From CAZKYP01 sp964556885 (GTDB lineage: Bacteria; Planctomycetota; Phycisphaerae; Sedimentisphaerales; Anaerobacaceae), in NCBI GenBank assembly GCA_964556885.1, contig CAZKYP010000082.1:1-14030 (forward strand): 14,030 nucleotides of DNA, given 5' to 3'. Each line of letters begins with the position of its first letter. Position 1 is the first letter of the stretch. The translations under genes and the position numbers were made by a program. Shown in pieces: positions 8,306-14,030 of this stretch. The notes beneath the pieces are model-generated. The model ran no database searches. It was not told the DNA's origin and was given only the letters and a program-made list of their open reading frames with translations.

Positions 8306-8334
8306 TTGACAGAAAAGAAATCTTGTGCTAATAT
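8306..8334 (+). promoter_or_regulatory. strong sigma-70-type promoter with extended -10 upstream of the pseudopilin-Hint gene
   Basis: A perfect TTGACA (8306-8311), a 17-bp spacer and TAATAT (8329-8334), with TG one base before the -10 box (extended -10). Transcription would start near 8341. It points away from the pyrophosphorylase promoter; the two -35 boxes are 28 bp apart. If this promoter serves the pseudopilin gene, the mRNA leader is about 380 nt. Confidence 0.65.
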
Positions 8335-8340
8335 TTACCT

Positions 8341-8718
8341 TATAGACAGGTTGGTTTGACATAATTTATATATCATAATTAATAACAGTCATCATAAATT
8401 TGCCCAATATCATACCAAAAAACCGCCTGTGGGTGAGGAAAGTGGATTTGTAGTTAAATCAGGGTTTGTGAGTTAGAAACAGGTCAGGTACAGAAAAGGT
8501 CAATTGCGTTAATCCTACACGGGTAAAAAACCGATTTTAAGAACTAAATCAGTCGTTCTCAGTGAAAATATGTCAAAACTAAAGGAGATTCGCGGGAAAA
8601 TTGTGTTTTAGTGGTCAATGTTATTGTGGTAGTAGAAAATTTCTATCATAACGTAAACCGAGAGTATATCTGAGAATGGCCGAACTTGTGAATCTCAAAA
8701 GAAAAAAAGGAGAAAAAG
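8341..8718 (+). other. long AT-rich leader without a convincing gene
   Basis: These roughly 380 bases between the promoter and the pseudopilin ATG hold no plausible protein gene. Short inverted repeats are scattered through them: GATTT/AAATC (8445-8449 with 8456-8460), CCTGT/ACAGG (8426-8430 with 8479-8483), AGAAC/GTTCT (8540-8544 with 8555-8559), the 13-base palindrome TAGAAAATTTCTA (8633-8645) and TGAGA/TCTCA (8671-8675 with 8693-8697). A strong ribosome binding site, AAGGAG, lies at 8707-8712. I could not match the region to any known riboswitch or RNA family; it may be a structured leader or only spacer. Confidence 0.4.
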
Positions 8719-10017
8719 ATGAGGAAGAAAAAAGGTTTTACATTAGTTGAGCTGCTGGTCGTGATCGCGATCATAGCCCTGCTGATGGGTATTCTGATGC
8801 CGGCACTGGCCAGAGTAAGGCAGATTGCCTTCAGAATGGTCTGCGGAACAAATCTGTCCGGCATGGGCAAGGCTATGCTGATCTATGCCCAGGATTATGA
8901 CGATGAATATCCACGGGCGGGCGGCCCTCAAAGTATTTGGGCCCGTAACGTAAAGAGCTGGTCTGCTACAGACCGGTTTGGCGCCTATGGTATTACAACC
9001 ACTGGCGAAAGCGGACAGGCAAGCATCTCGTCCTGCCTCTACCTGCTGGTTAAGTACGCCGAAGTTACATCAAAGTCGTTTGTCTGCAAGGGTGATTCAT
9101 CGGTTACCGAGTTCAAGGCCGCAGACTATAATCTGGGCGACAGGGACCCGATCACTCTCTGGGACTTCGGTCCGCAATTAGAAGCGGAAAAACATTACAG
9201 CTATGCGTATCATCACCCCTTCGGTGTGTATGCTCTGACAACTGCGAGCGATCCCGGTTGTGCCGTAGCCGCCGACAGAAATCCGTGGATAACCAATGAG
9301 GCCGCGGAACGCAGAACCACCTGGACGGAATTCAACCCAACAGGCGGTAAGGAATACATCCAACTGGGTAACTCAATGTCTCACCAGGAAGACGGACAGA
9401 ACGTTCTGTTTATGGACGGTCACGTTGGCTTCGAGGACAAATCGTTCTGCGGCGTCAACGACGATAATGTCTTCACACAATGGGCCAGCACTGTGGATGT
9501 GATGAAAGGCACCATGCCTGAAGCACAAAGCGCAAACTGCAAGCCTTTGGACAGAACAGACTCGCTCCTGGTTATGGACGGCGAAGGTGTAGCTGCTCCG
9601 CCTAAGGGCAGATCATGCTTCCTTCCCAATACACCGGTTTGGGTGAACGGCGAAATGGTCTCCATCCAGAACGTAAGCACCGGTCAGATGATCGGCAAAG
9701 TCTGCTGTGCCCTGTCTGACAAGGTCGAGACGGTACAGGTCCATGAAGGTACATGGGAATGCCGCGACGTTACGCTTGAGAACAGTAACGTTATCAGCGT
9801 CGTTGATTCACACTGCTTCATGCTCGATTCCGGAAAATGGATTCCCGCACAGAAGCTGGCAAGCGGCATGAGCCTCAAATCACTTAACGGCACCGTCACC
9901 ATCAAGAGCGTCGTCGTCAGGACAATGCCTTTCGTCGGAAAGGTCTACAACCTGAAGATCAACGGCTCAGATCAGTACAACGTAGGTAAAGACGGCGTCG
10001 TCGTGCGTGATTTCTAA
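8719..10017 (+). CDS. type II secretion/type IV pilin-like protein with C-terminal Hint (hedgehog/intein) domain
   Basis: This 432-residue two-part protein opens with a class III prepilin signal: KKKG then FTLVELLVVIAIIALLMGILMP, so prepilin peptidase should cut between Gly6 and Phe7, leaving Phe7 at +1 and Glu11 at +5. The next ~230 residues form a DUF1559-like pseudopilin body, with SHQEDGQNVLFMDGHVGF at 221-238 resembling the H-X9-DG motif with one extra residue. After a linker (about 245-298) comes a Hint domain, 300-432: Cys300 in CFLPNTPVWVNG (block A), VVDSHCF with His365 (block B), WIPAQKLASGMSLKSLNG, and VYNLKINGSDQYNVGKDGVVV near the end. The block B Thr is Val362, and the usual final His-Asn is Arg430-Asp431. 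A hedgehog-like self-cleavage before Cys300 is possible (inference). AAGGAG sits 6 nt before the ATG. Single gene with its own promoter and terminator. Confidence 0.9.
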   Translation: MRKKKGFTLVELLVVIAIIALLMGILMPALARVRQIAFRMVCGTNLSGMGKAMLIYAQDYDDEYPRAGGPQSIWARNVKSWSATDRFGAYGITTTGESGQASISSCLYLLVKYAEVTSKSFVCKGDSSVTEFKAADYNLGDRDPITLWDFGPQLEAEKHYSYAYHHPFGVYALTTASDPGCAVAADRNPWITNEAAERRTTWTEFNPTGGKEYIQLGNSMSHQEDGQNVLFMDGHVGFEDKSFCGVNDDNVFTQWASTVDVMKGTMPEAQSANCKPLDRTDSLLVMDGEGVAAPPKGRSCFLPNTPVWVNGEMVSIQNVSTGQMIGKVCCALSDKVETVQVHEGTWECRDVTLENSNVISVVDSHCFMLDSGKWIPAQKLASGMSLKSLNGTVTIKSVVVRTMPFVGKVYNLKINGSDQYNVGKDGVVVRDF

Positions 10018-10040
10018 GAGTCGACTGTTATTGATGGTCG

Positions 10041-10059
10041 AATCGCACGATACGCGATT
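10041..10059 (+). repeat. small hairpin just after the pseudopilin-Hint stop codon
   Basis: AATCGC (10041-10046) and GCGATT (10054-10059) form a perfect 6-bp inverted repeat with a 7-nt loop, 23 nt after the stop codon. There is no T-run, so it is not a terminator by itself; it may add to 3'-end stability together with the terminator that follows. Confidence 0.4.
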
Positions 10060-10079
10060 TGTCTGCAATGATTACGAAG

Positions 10080-10112
10080 CGGCCTTATGCCTCCGGGTGT
10101 AAGGCCGTTTTT
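10080..10112 (+). terminator. rho-independent terminator of the pseudopilin-Hint gene
   Basis: CGGCCTTA (10080-10087) pairs perfectly with TAAGGCCG (10100-10107) around a 12-nt loop, followed at once by TTTTT (10108-10112). GC-rich stem plus U-run is the classic form. It separates the pseudopilin gene from the smpB cluster. Confidence 0.85.
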
Positions 10113-10149
10113 ATGCGCCGGTCCAATTACGCTTATCAAAGCCTGAACC

Positions 10150-10178
10150 TTGCAAATTCGAACCGACGTCGCTATTAT
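10150..10178 (+). promoter_or_regulatory. promoter of the smpB cluster, placing transcription start at the smpB ATG
   Basis: TTGCAA (10150-10155, four of six) and TATTAT (10173-10178, five of six) are separated by exactly 17 bp. With the -10 box at this place, +1 falls at about 10185, one base before the ATG at 10186. The TTG of the -35 box is in frame with smpB and is not a translation start. Confidence 0.6.
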
Positions 10179-10185
10179 GATCCGA

Positions 10186-10671
10186 ATGGCAGCAAAATCA
10201 AAAAAGGATAAAGACAAACACGGTCCGGTGGCGGTCAACAAGAAGGCCTACGGCAACTTCGAGCTTGTCGATAAATTCGAGGCCGGCCTTGCGCTGCTGG
10301 GTTCGGAGGTCAAATCACTCCGAGCCGGCACAGTTGACCTGAGCGGTTCGTACGCGAGAATCGACAACGAGCAGTGCTGGCTGGTAGGCGCCAGTATAGC
10401 CCAATATCAGCAGGCCGGGAGCCGTCAGCACGAGCCGACAAGGAAAAGAAAACTACTGCTGCACAAAACCGAGATTCACAGGATAAAGACCAAACTCGAG
10501 CAGCGGGGCTTCACATTTGTACCCCTGCGGATTTATTTTAATGATCGAGGCATTGCAAAAATTGAATTAGCCCTTGCAAGAGGCAAGAGAAAATACGATA
10601 AACGACAGACTATAACCGAGCGCGAGCAGAAAAGAGACGTTGACAGAAACATGAAAAAATATCGCAGGTAA
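10186..10671 (+). CDS. smpB: SsrA-binding protein SmpB
   Basis: SmpB binds tmRNA and delivers it to stalled ribosomes for trans-translation. From the ATG at 10186 the product has 161 residues, the normal family length. Characteristic stretches are NKKAYGNFELVDKFEAGLALLGSEVKSLRAG (18-48), SYARID (55-60), HEPTRKRKLLLHKTEI (82-97), VPLRIYFNDRGIAKIELALARGKRKYDKR (112-140) and a basic C-terminal helix (about 145-161) that enters the ribosomal A site. The start at 10186 is chosen because the best promoter would start transcription at that base and because longer starts (TTG 10150, ATG 10177) lie within promoter boxes. No ribosome binding site precedes any of them, so the message appears leaderless. 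It heads a cluster with the DUF1844, trpC and TauE genes. The tmRNA gene is not in the window. Confidence 0.96.
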   Translation: MAAKSKKDKDKHGPVAVNKKAYGNFELVDKFEAGLALLGSEVKSLRAGTVDLSGSYARIDNEQCWLVGASIAQYQQAGSRQHEPTRKRKLLLHKTEIHRIKTKLEQRGFTFVPLRIYFNDRGIAKIELALARGKRKYDKRQTITEREQKRDVDRNMKKYRR

Positions 10672-10695
10672 CGGATCATTCAAAGGATGTAAGCT

Positions 10696-11085
10696 ATGGC
10701 CAAAGAAGAAAACAAAGAACCCAAGAAAATCATAGTCGATGAAGACTGGAAGCAGGAAGCCCAAAAAGAAAAAGAGATTCTCGCCGCACAGGAAGAGGCC
10801 GAAACGGAAAAACAACAGGATGAAAAAGATTACGGCCCTCTGCCGGAAGGCAACTTTGCAGCCCTGATAAGCATGCTTACGACGCAGGCATTGTTCGCCA
10901 TGGGCCTTCTGCATATCAAAGGCCAGGAGAAGAGAGAGCCCGACCTGGCGCTGGCAAAATACAATATCGACATGCTCGAGACCCTCGAAGAAAAAACGAA
11001 GGGCAACCTGACCGTGGAAGAAGAAACCGTTCTTGGCAACACCCTCAGCGAGCTTCGCATGGGCTACGTAAAAATTGCAGGGTAA
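10696..11085 (+). CDS. DUF1844 domain-containing protein
   Basis: This small cytoplasmic protein of 129 residues has a highly charged Lys/Glu-rich N-terminal half (1-45), probably disordered or coiled, and a DUF1844 domain at about 50-126. The recognisable parts are FAALISMLTTQALFAMGLL (54-72) and IDMLETLEEKTKGNLTVEEE (91-110), ending in LSELRMGYVKI. The function of DUF1844 is unknown; it is common in planctomycetes and delta-proteobacteria-like lineages. AAAGGA (10682-10687) lies 8 nt before the ATG. It sits 24 bp after smpB, and trpC begins 6 bp after its stop, so the three are very likely one transcript. No pathway link to either neighbour is evident. Confidence 0.85.
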   Translation: MAKEENKEPKKIIVDEDWKQEAQKEKEILAAQEEAETEKQQDEKDYGPLPEGNFAALISMLTTQALFAMGLLHIKGQEKREPDLALAKYNIDMLETLEEKTKGNLTVEEETVLGNTLSELRMGYVKIAG

Positions 11086-11091
11086 TCGGAA

Positions 11092-11898
11092 TTGGCGAAT
11101 ATATTAGACAAAATAATTGCCGACAAACGAATCGAGGTGCAGTCCCGGCAGGCGCAGACGAGCCTCGAACAGTTGAAAGAGCAGGTCTGCGGCCTGCCGA
11201 AGTGCCGCAATTTTTACAAGGCCGTCACAAAAACCAACAGCCGCGGCTTAAACGTCATCGCGGAAATCAAGAAAGCGTCCCCGTCGGCCGGGCTTATCAG
11301 GGAGGACTTCGACCCGGTCACAATCGCACAAATTTACAAAAGATGCGGGGCCGATGCAATCAGCGTCCTTACCGACGAAAAGTATTTTCAGGGCAGGCTC
11401 GAATACGTCCGGCTGGTGCACGAAGCGGTGGATTTGCCTATCCTGCGAAAGGACTTTATCATAGATGAATGGCAGGTCTACGAATCCCGGGCTGCCGGAG
11501 CCGACGCAATGCTGCTGATTGCAGACGCCTTAAAGCCCGCCGAGCTGATGGACATGATGATAATCGCCGCCGAGCTGACTTTGACCGTGCTTTTGGAGGT
11601 CCACAACGCCGACACACTGATGAATATCCGCAGCGTAATCGGCTTTCCCAAAAAAGGCTACAGCGTCCTGGGAATCAACAACCGCGACCTGACAACAATG
11701 AAAGTCGATTTGAATACGACGAGCCGGCTGGCCCGGCTTTTGGATAACACGAATGAGCTTGTGGCCGAAAGCGGGATAAAGACGCGGGCCGACGTTGAAA
11801 AGCTCAAAGCTGTCGGCGTAAAAGCAGTCCTGATAGGCCAGACGCTGTGCAAACATCCCGACATAGAAGAAAAATTCGTCGAGCTGTTCGGCAATTGA
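11092..11898 (+). CDS. trpC: indole-3-glycerol phosphate synthase
   Basis: TrpC closes the indole ring, converting CdRP to indole-3-glycerol phosphate in tryptophan synthesis. The 268-residue product is a full-length single-domain (beta/alpha)8 enzyme. Compared with the Sulfolobus enzyme, the active-site residues are present: Glu58 and Lys60 (IAEIKKASPSAG), Lys120 (LRKDFI), Glu169 (LLEVHN), Asn197 (GINNRDL) and Ser227 (ESGI). The phosphate-site loop near the end reads IGQTL where IGESL is common. The start is TTG at 11092. AGGG at 11079-11082, overlapping the end of the DUF1844 gene, lies 9 nt upstream, so translation is probably coupled. No other trp gene is in the window, meaning the pathway is dispersed or split here. 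Confidence 0.96.
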   Translation: MANILDKIIADKRIEVQSRQAQTSLEQLKEQVCGLPKCRNFYKAVTKTNSRGLNVIAEIKKASPSAGLIREDFDPVTIAQIYKRCGADAISVLTDEKYFQGRLEYVRLVHEAVDLPILRKDFIIDEWQVYESRAAGADAMLLIADALKPAELMDMMIIAAELTLTVLLEVHNADTLMNIRSVIGFPKKGYSVLGINNRDLTTMKVDLNTTSRLARLLDNTNELVAESGIKTRADVEKLKAVGVKAVLIGQTLCKHPDIEEKFVELFGN

Positions 11899-11941
11899 TG
11901 AATCTATCTTAAATTCTCGAAGATTTGAAAAAGGCAAAAAA

Positions 11942-12301
11942 ATGAATGCTATCCTCTACATAATTTTAGGTCTGATCACAGGTATTCTCAGCGGTATGTT
12001 CGGCCTGGGCGGCGGCATAATTGTAATTCCCGCCCTGGTCATTCTATTTGGCCTTTCGCAGCATCAGGCCCAGGGCACGACGCTGGCGATGATGGTGCCG
12101 CCGATCGGCCTGTTAGCGGCGTGGACCTATTACAAGGATGGATTCGTCGATTTGAAAATCGCCGCACTTCTTTGCATCGGCTTTTTCTTCGGGGGCCTGA
12201 TTGGAGCCAAATTCGTCACAGCTCTTTCCGACCCCGTCCTGCGAAAAATCTTCGGTATCTTCATGCTCATAATCTCAGTCAAAATGATACTGACTAAATA
12301 A
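11942..12301 (+). CDS. half-size TauE/SafE-family membrane protein
   Basis: This 119-residue integral membrane protein has four hydrophobic segments (about 2-17, 22-38, 48-66, 70-90, with a last one at 98-116). Its GMFGLGGGIIVIPALVILFGLSQHQAQGTTLAMM motif (19-52) is the signature of the TauE/SafE permease family, sulfite/organosulfonate exporters. Full-length members have two such repeats (about 250 residues); this is a single repeat and would need to form a dimer. Half-size members are known, and the gene shows no sign of truncation: AAGG at 11931-11934 lies before the ATG and the stop is clean. It follows trpC by 43 bp and may be the last gene of that cluster. It ends 15 bp from the convergent gene. 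Substrate unknown. Confidence 0.88.
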   Translation: MNAILYIILGLITGILSGMFGLGGGIIVIPALVILFGLSQHQAQGTTLAMMVPPIGLLAAWTYYKDGFVDLKIAALLCIGFFFGGLIGAKFVTALSDPVLRKIFGIFMLIISVKMILTK

Positions 12302-12316
12302 ATGGATGCAGAAAAA

Positions 12317-13096
12317 CTAAGGTCCCCATTTTAAACCACCAAAATGTCTGGTTTTTACAAATTCTAAATGCAAATCACCGAACAATATGACACACCCTTT
12401 ACCATTAAACTCATCTTCATAATCACGAATTGAGCTGCAGCCGCCAACAGGATTAGCAGCAGGAGCAGTTTCAAACAATAAAACAACATTCTTAGGTATT
12501 TGCCTTAAAGGAATCCCTGTTAAATTTTCATTAAGTGCAAAGCAGCTAAATTTCCCAGGCAGACCGGATACATCTAATCCGGCGCCATCTGATCCTAAAC
12601 AAGAAGATATCTTGGGATTAAAATCAGTCAAGGCATTACACCAGTTGTTAAATGGAGGTAGTTGCCCATCATGGTCTTTAGAATATTCTTTTATTGTCTC
12701 GGCAATCTGTCTAACATCTCTCGAGCGACCCCCCGATATAGAAGATCTTACTGTTTCAAATACATCCACAGAGGGCATTGATAGAAGGGCCAATGAAAAT
12801 CCGGCTAAGGCGTATTTGATATTTTTAATTCTCGGCTTTGTAAACAAAACCAAAACTAAAGATACAACTATAAAAATCAAAACCAAACATCTCAATCCAA
12901 AACTTAAAATAAATGAATTTCCCGCAATAAACATTGCAACGGAATACTCATGAACCAATCCCTGGTTAACGTAAAACGCCAAAACACTGATTAGAGAGAG
13001 TATAAATACAACAATACCCAAATGCAGAGACAAACGTGCGAAGATAGTCGCGCCAGGCTTTTTCAGAATATCAGAGATCATTCTCCCTATTCTCAT
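12317..13096 (-). CDS. membrane protein with a pseudopilin-like C-terminal domain, function unknown
   Basis: The product has 259 residues. Three hydrophobic stretches (about 22-42, 52-86, probably two helices, and 94-112) are followed by a soluble domain (about 120-259). That domain starts with DVRQIAETIKEYSKDHDGQLPP, like the helix after the membrane segment in planctomycete pseudopilins. It ends with NGKGCVILFGDLHLEFVK (231-248), which recalls the H-X9-DG block (usually VLFxDGHVEFV) but with DL for DG and no matching upstream His. There are five Cys in the soluble part (153, 166, 185, 220, 235). There is no prepilin cleavage site. The gene is visibly richer in A+T than its neighbours. It begins 13 bp after glnS; an alternative ATG at 13081 has AGGGAG just upstream and may be the true start. 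Confidence 0.65.
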   Translation of the reverse strand: MRIGRMISDILKKPGATIFARLSLHLGIVVFILSLISVLAFYVNQGLVHEYSVAMFIAGNSFILSFGLRCLVLIFIVVSLVLVLFTKPRIKNIKYALAGFSLALLSMPSVDVFETVRSSISGGRSRDVRQIAETIKEYSKDHDGQLPPFNNWCNALTDFNPKISSCLGSDGAGLDVSGLPGKFSCFALNENLTGIPLRQIPKNVVLLFETAPAANPVGGCSSIRDYEDEFNGKGCVILFGDLHLEFVKTRHFGGLKWGP

Positions 13097-13109
13097 CAGA
13101 AAATTCTTT

Positions 13110-14030
13110 TTATTTTCCCTGGGCTTTCTGGATTTTGGCCCATTCGTCTTTCAGGGTGACGGTCCGATTGAATACGAGCCTGGAATCGGTTGTGTCGGGA
13201 TCGACGCAGAAATAGCCCAGCCGCTCAAACTGGAATCTTTGCAGCGGCCCGGCTTTGGCAAGTGACAATTCCACCTTGCAGTTAGTCAGCACCTCCAGCG
13301 AATCCGGATTCAAATTGGACGTGAAATCTTTGCCTTCCTCCGTTTCATCGGGATTTTCCTTAGTAAAGGGATTATTGTACAATCTCACTTCCGCATCAAG
13401 TGAATTAGCAGCGCAGACCCAGTGCAGCGTAGATTTGACCTTGCGGCCGTCCGGAGCATCGCCGCCCCGCGTAGCGGGATCGTATGTACAATGCAGCTCG
13501 ACAATTCGACCCTTGGAATCTTTAACGACACTCTGGCAGGTAATAAAATACGCATACCGCAGGCGGACTTCCCGGCCGGGGGCCAGCCGGTAGAATTTCT
13601 TCGGCGGCTCTTCCATAAAGTCGTCCTGCTCGATATAAAGCTCGCGGGTGAAGGGCACCTTGCGAGTACCGGCGGCAGGGTCCTCCGGATTATTGACGGC
13701 GTCAAGCTCATCTATCTGGCCTTCCGGGTAGTTATCGATAATCACCTTGAGCGGACGAAGCACCGCCATCACGCGAGGTGATGTCCTGTTCAAATCCTCG
13801 CGCAGACAGTATTCCAGCAGCGCCATATCGACCGTGCTGTTGAATTTGTTGACGCCGATTCGCCTGCAGAATTCACGAATAGCTTCCGGCGAATAGCCGC
13901 GCCTTCGCAGGCCGCTGATAGTCGGCATTCGCGGGTCGTCCCAGCCTTTGACGTGTTTTTGCTGAACTAACTGCAGGAGCTTTCGTTTGCTCATTATAGT
14001 ATAGGTCAGGTTCAGCCGGGCAAATTCGAT
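13110..14030 (-). CDS. glnS: glutaminyl-tRNA synthetase, C-terminal part (cut by the window end)
   Basis: GlnRS joins glutamine to tRNA-Gln. The frame is open to the window edge, so 306 residues are visible and roughly 250 N-terminal ones, including the HIGH motif and most of the Rossmann fold, lie outside. The visible part begins IEFARLNLTYTIMSKRKLL, matching E. coli EFSRLNLEYTVMSKRKL, where MSK is the class I KMSKS-loop equivalent. It continues with GWDDPRMPTISGLRRRGY and the stem-contact helices, then the two anticodon-binding beta-barrels (VPFTRELYIEQDDF; PGREVRLRYAYFI; CTYDPATRGGDAPDGRKVK; FQFERLGYFCVDP; VFNRTVTLKDEW). The Met of MSK is internal and not a start. The end matches the E. 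coli enzyme closely, with no added YqeY-like or other domain. The membrane-protein gene follows by 13 bp. Confidence 0.97.
   Translation of the reverse strand: MEFARLNLTYTIMSKRKLLQLVQQKHVKGWDDPRMPTISGLRRRGYSPEAIREFCRRIGVNKFNSTVDMALLEYCLREDLNRTSPRVMAVLRPLKVIIDNYPEGQIDELDAVNNPEDPAAGTRKVPFTRELYIEQDDFMEEPPKKFYRLAPGREVRLRYAYFITCQSVVKDSKGRIVELHCTYDPATRGGDAPDGRKVKSTLHWVCAANSLDAEVRLYNNPFTKENPDETEEGKDFTSNLNPDSLEVLTNCKVELSLAKAGPLQRFQFERLGYFCVDPDTTDSRLVFNRTVTLKDEWAKIQKAQGK

Noticed and set aside
8356..8384. A second TTGACA (8356-8361) as another promoter for the pseudopilin gene
   Set aside because: No good -10 box lies at 16-18 bp; CATAAT is at only 12 bp. The promoter at 8306-8334 is clearly better.
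8435..8443. GAGGAAAGT resembling the conserved RNase P RNA string, with ACAGAA near 8490
   Set aside because: The two strings are about 50 nt apart, whereas in RNase P RNA the conserved ends are some 300 nt apart, and the surrounding bases (GTGGATTT instead of CCGGGCT) do not match.
8676..8750. Small 24-codon frame starting with ATG at 8676 and running over the pseudopilin start
   Set aside because: It has no ribosome binding site of its own, covers the AAGGAG of the pseudopilin gene, and its Lys/Glu-rich content comes from the A-rich stretch.
9616..10014. The Hint region as an ordinary splicing intein interrupting the pseudopilin
   Set aside because: Only one residue follows the Arg-Asp end, so there is no C-extein to join, and the His-Asn plus Cys/Ser/Thr junction is missing.
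13110..13994. A short stand-alone GlnRS starting at the ATG at 13994
   Set aside because: That Met is the first residue of the internal MSK loop; the frame continues to the window edge with GlnRS-like sequence.

Overview
The window looks like chromosomal DNA of a planctomycete-type bacterium, probably of the Phycisphaerae/Sedimentisphaerales kind. That is inference from gene style: an ECF-like sigma factor opening with the FATTHWSVV signature, Ser/Thr kinases with an N-terminal double CxxC zinc ribbon, a DUF1559-like pseudopilin, a UDPGP-family pyrophosphorylase of eukaryotic type and a half-size TauE protein. I see no insertion sequence, CRISPR array, phage gene, tRNA or rRNA.

Layout. 1-1265 (+): possible tail of an upstream gene, then an FtsW-like SEDS protein for peptidoglycan synthesis. 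5349-1275 (-): a sigma-70-family factor followed by two tandem paralogous membrane-anchored Ser/Thr kinases, an apparent regulatory cassette. The sigma-kinase gap carries an inverted repeat that could hide the first kinase's ribosome binding site. 5520-6761 (+): a lipoprotein version of aldose 1-epimerase with its own promoter, convergent with 8220-6802 (-), a UDPGP-family nucleotide-sugar pyrophosphorylase. 8306-10112 (+): a strong promoter, a leader of about 380 nt without a convincing gene, a pseudopilin fused at its C terminus to a Hint (hedgehog/intein) domain, and a rho-independent terminator. 10150-12301 (+): smpB (apparently leaderless), a DUF1844 gene, trpC and a half-size TauE/SafE gene, closely spaced and probably co-transcribed. 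14030-12317 (-): glnS, cut by the window end, followed 13 bp later by an AT-rich gene for a membrane protein with a pseudopilin-like tail.

Most of the window is housekeeping: cell wall, trans-translation, tryptophan synthesis and tRNA charging. The most unusual item is the pseudopilin-Hint fusion. Its candidate catalytic Cys and His are present, but the C-terminal His-Asn of splicing inteins is not, which suggests hedgehog-like N-terminal cleavage of a secreted pilin-like protein. Next in interest are the sigma-kinase-kinase cassette with its candidate RNA switch and the leaderless smpB.

Several starts were decided by promoters. At the epimerase, the pyrophosphorylase and smpB, the furthest-upstream TTG 'start' is really the first triplet of a -35 box, and I have used the downstream ATG.
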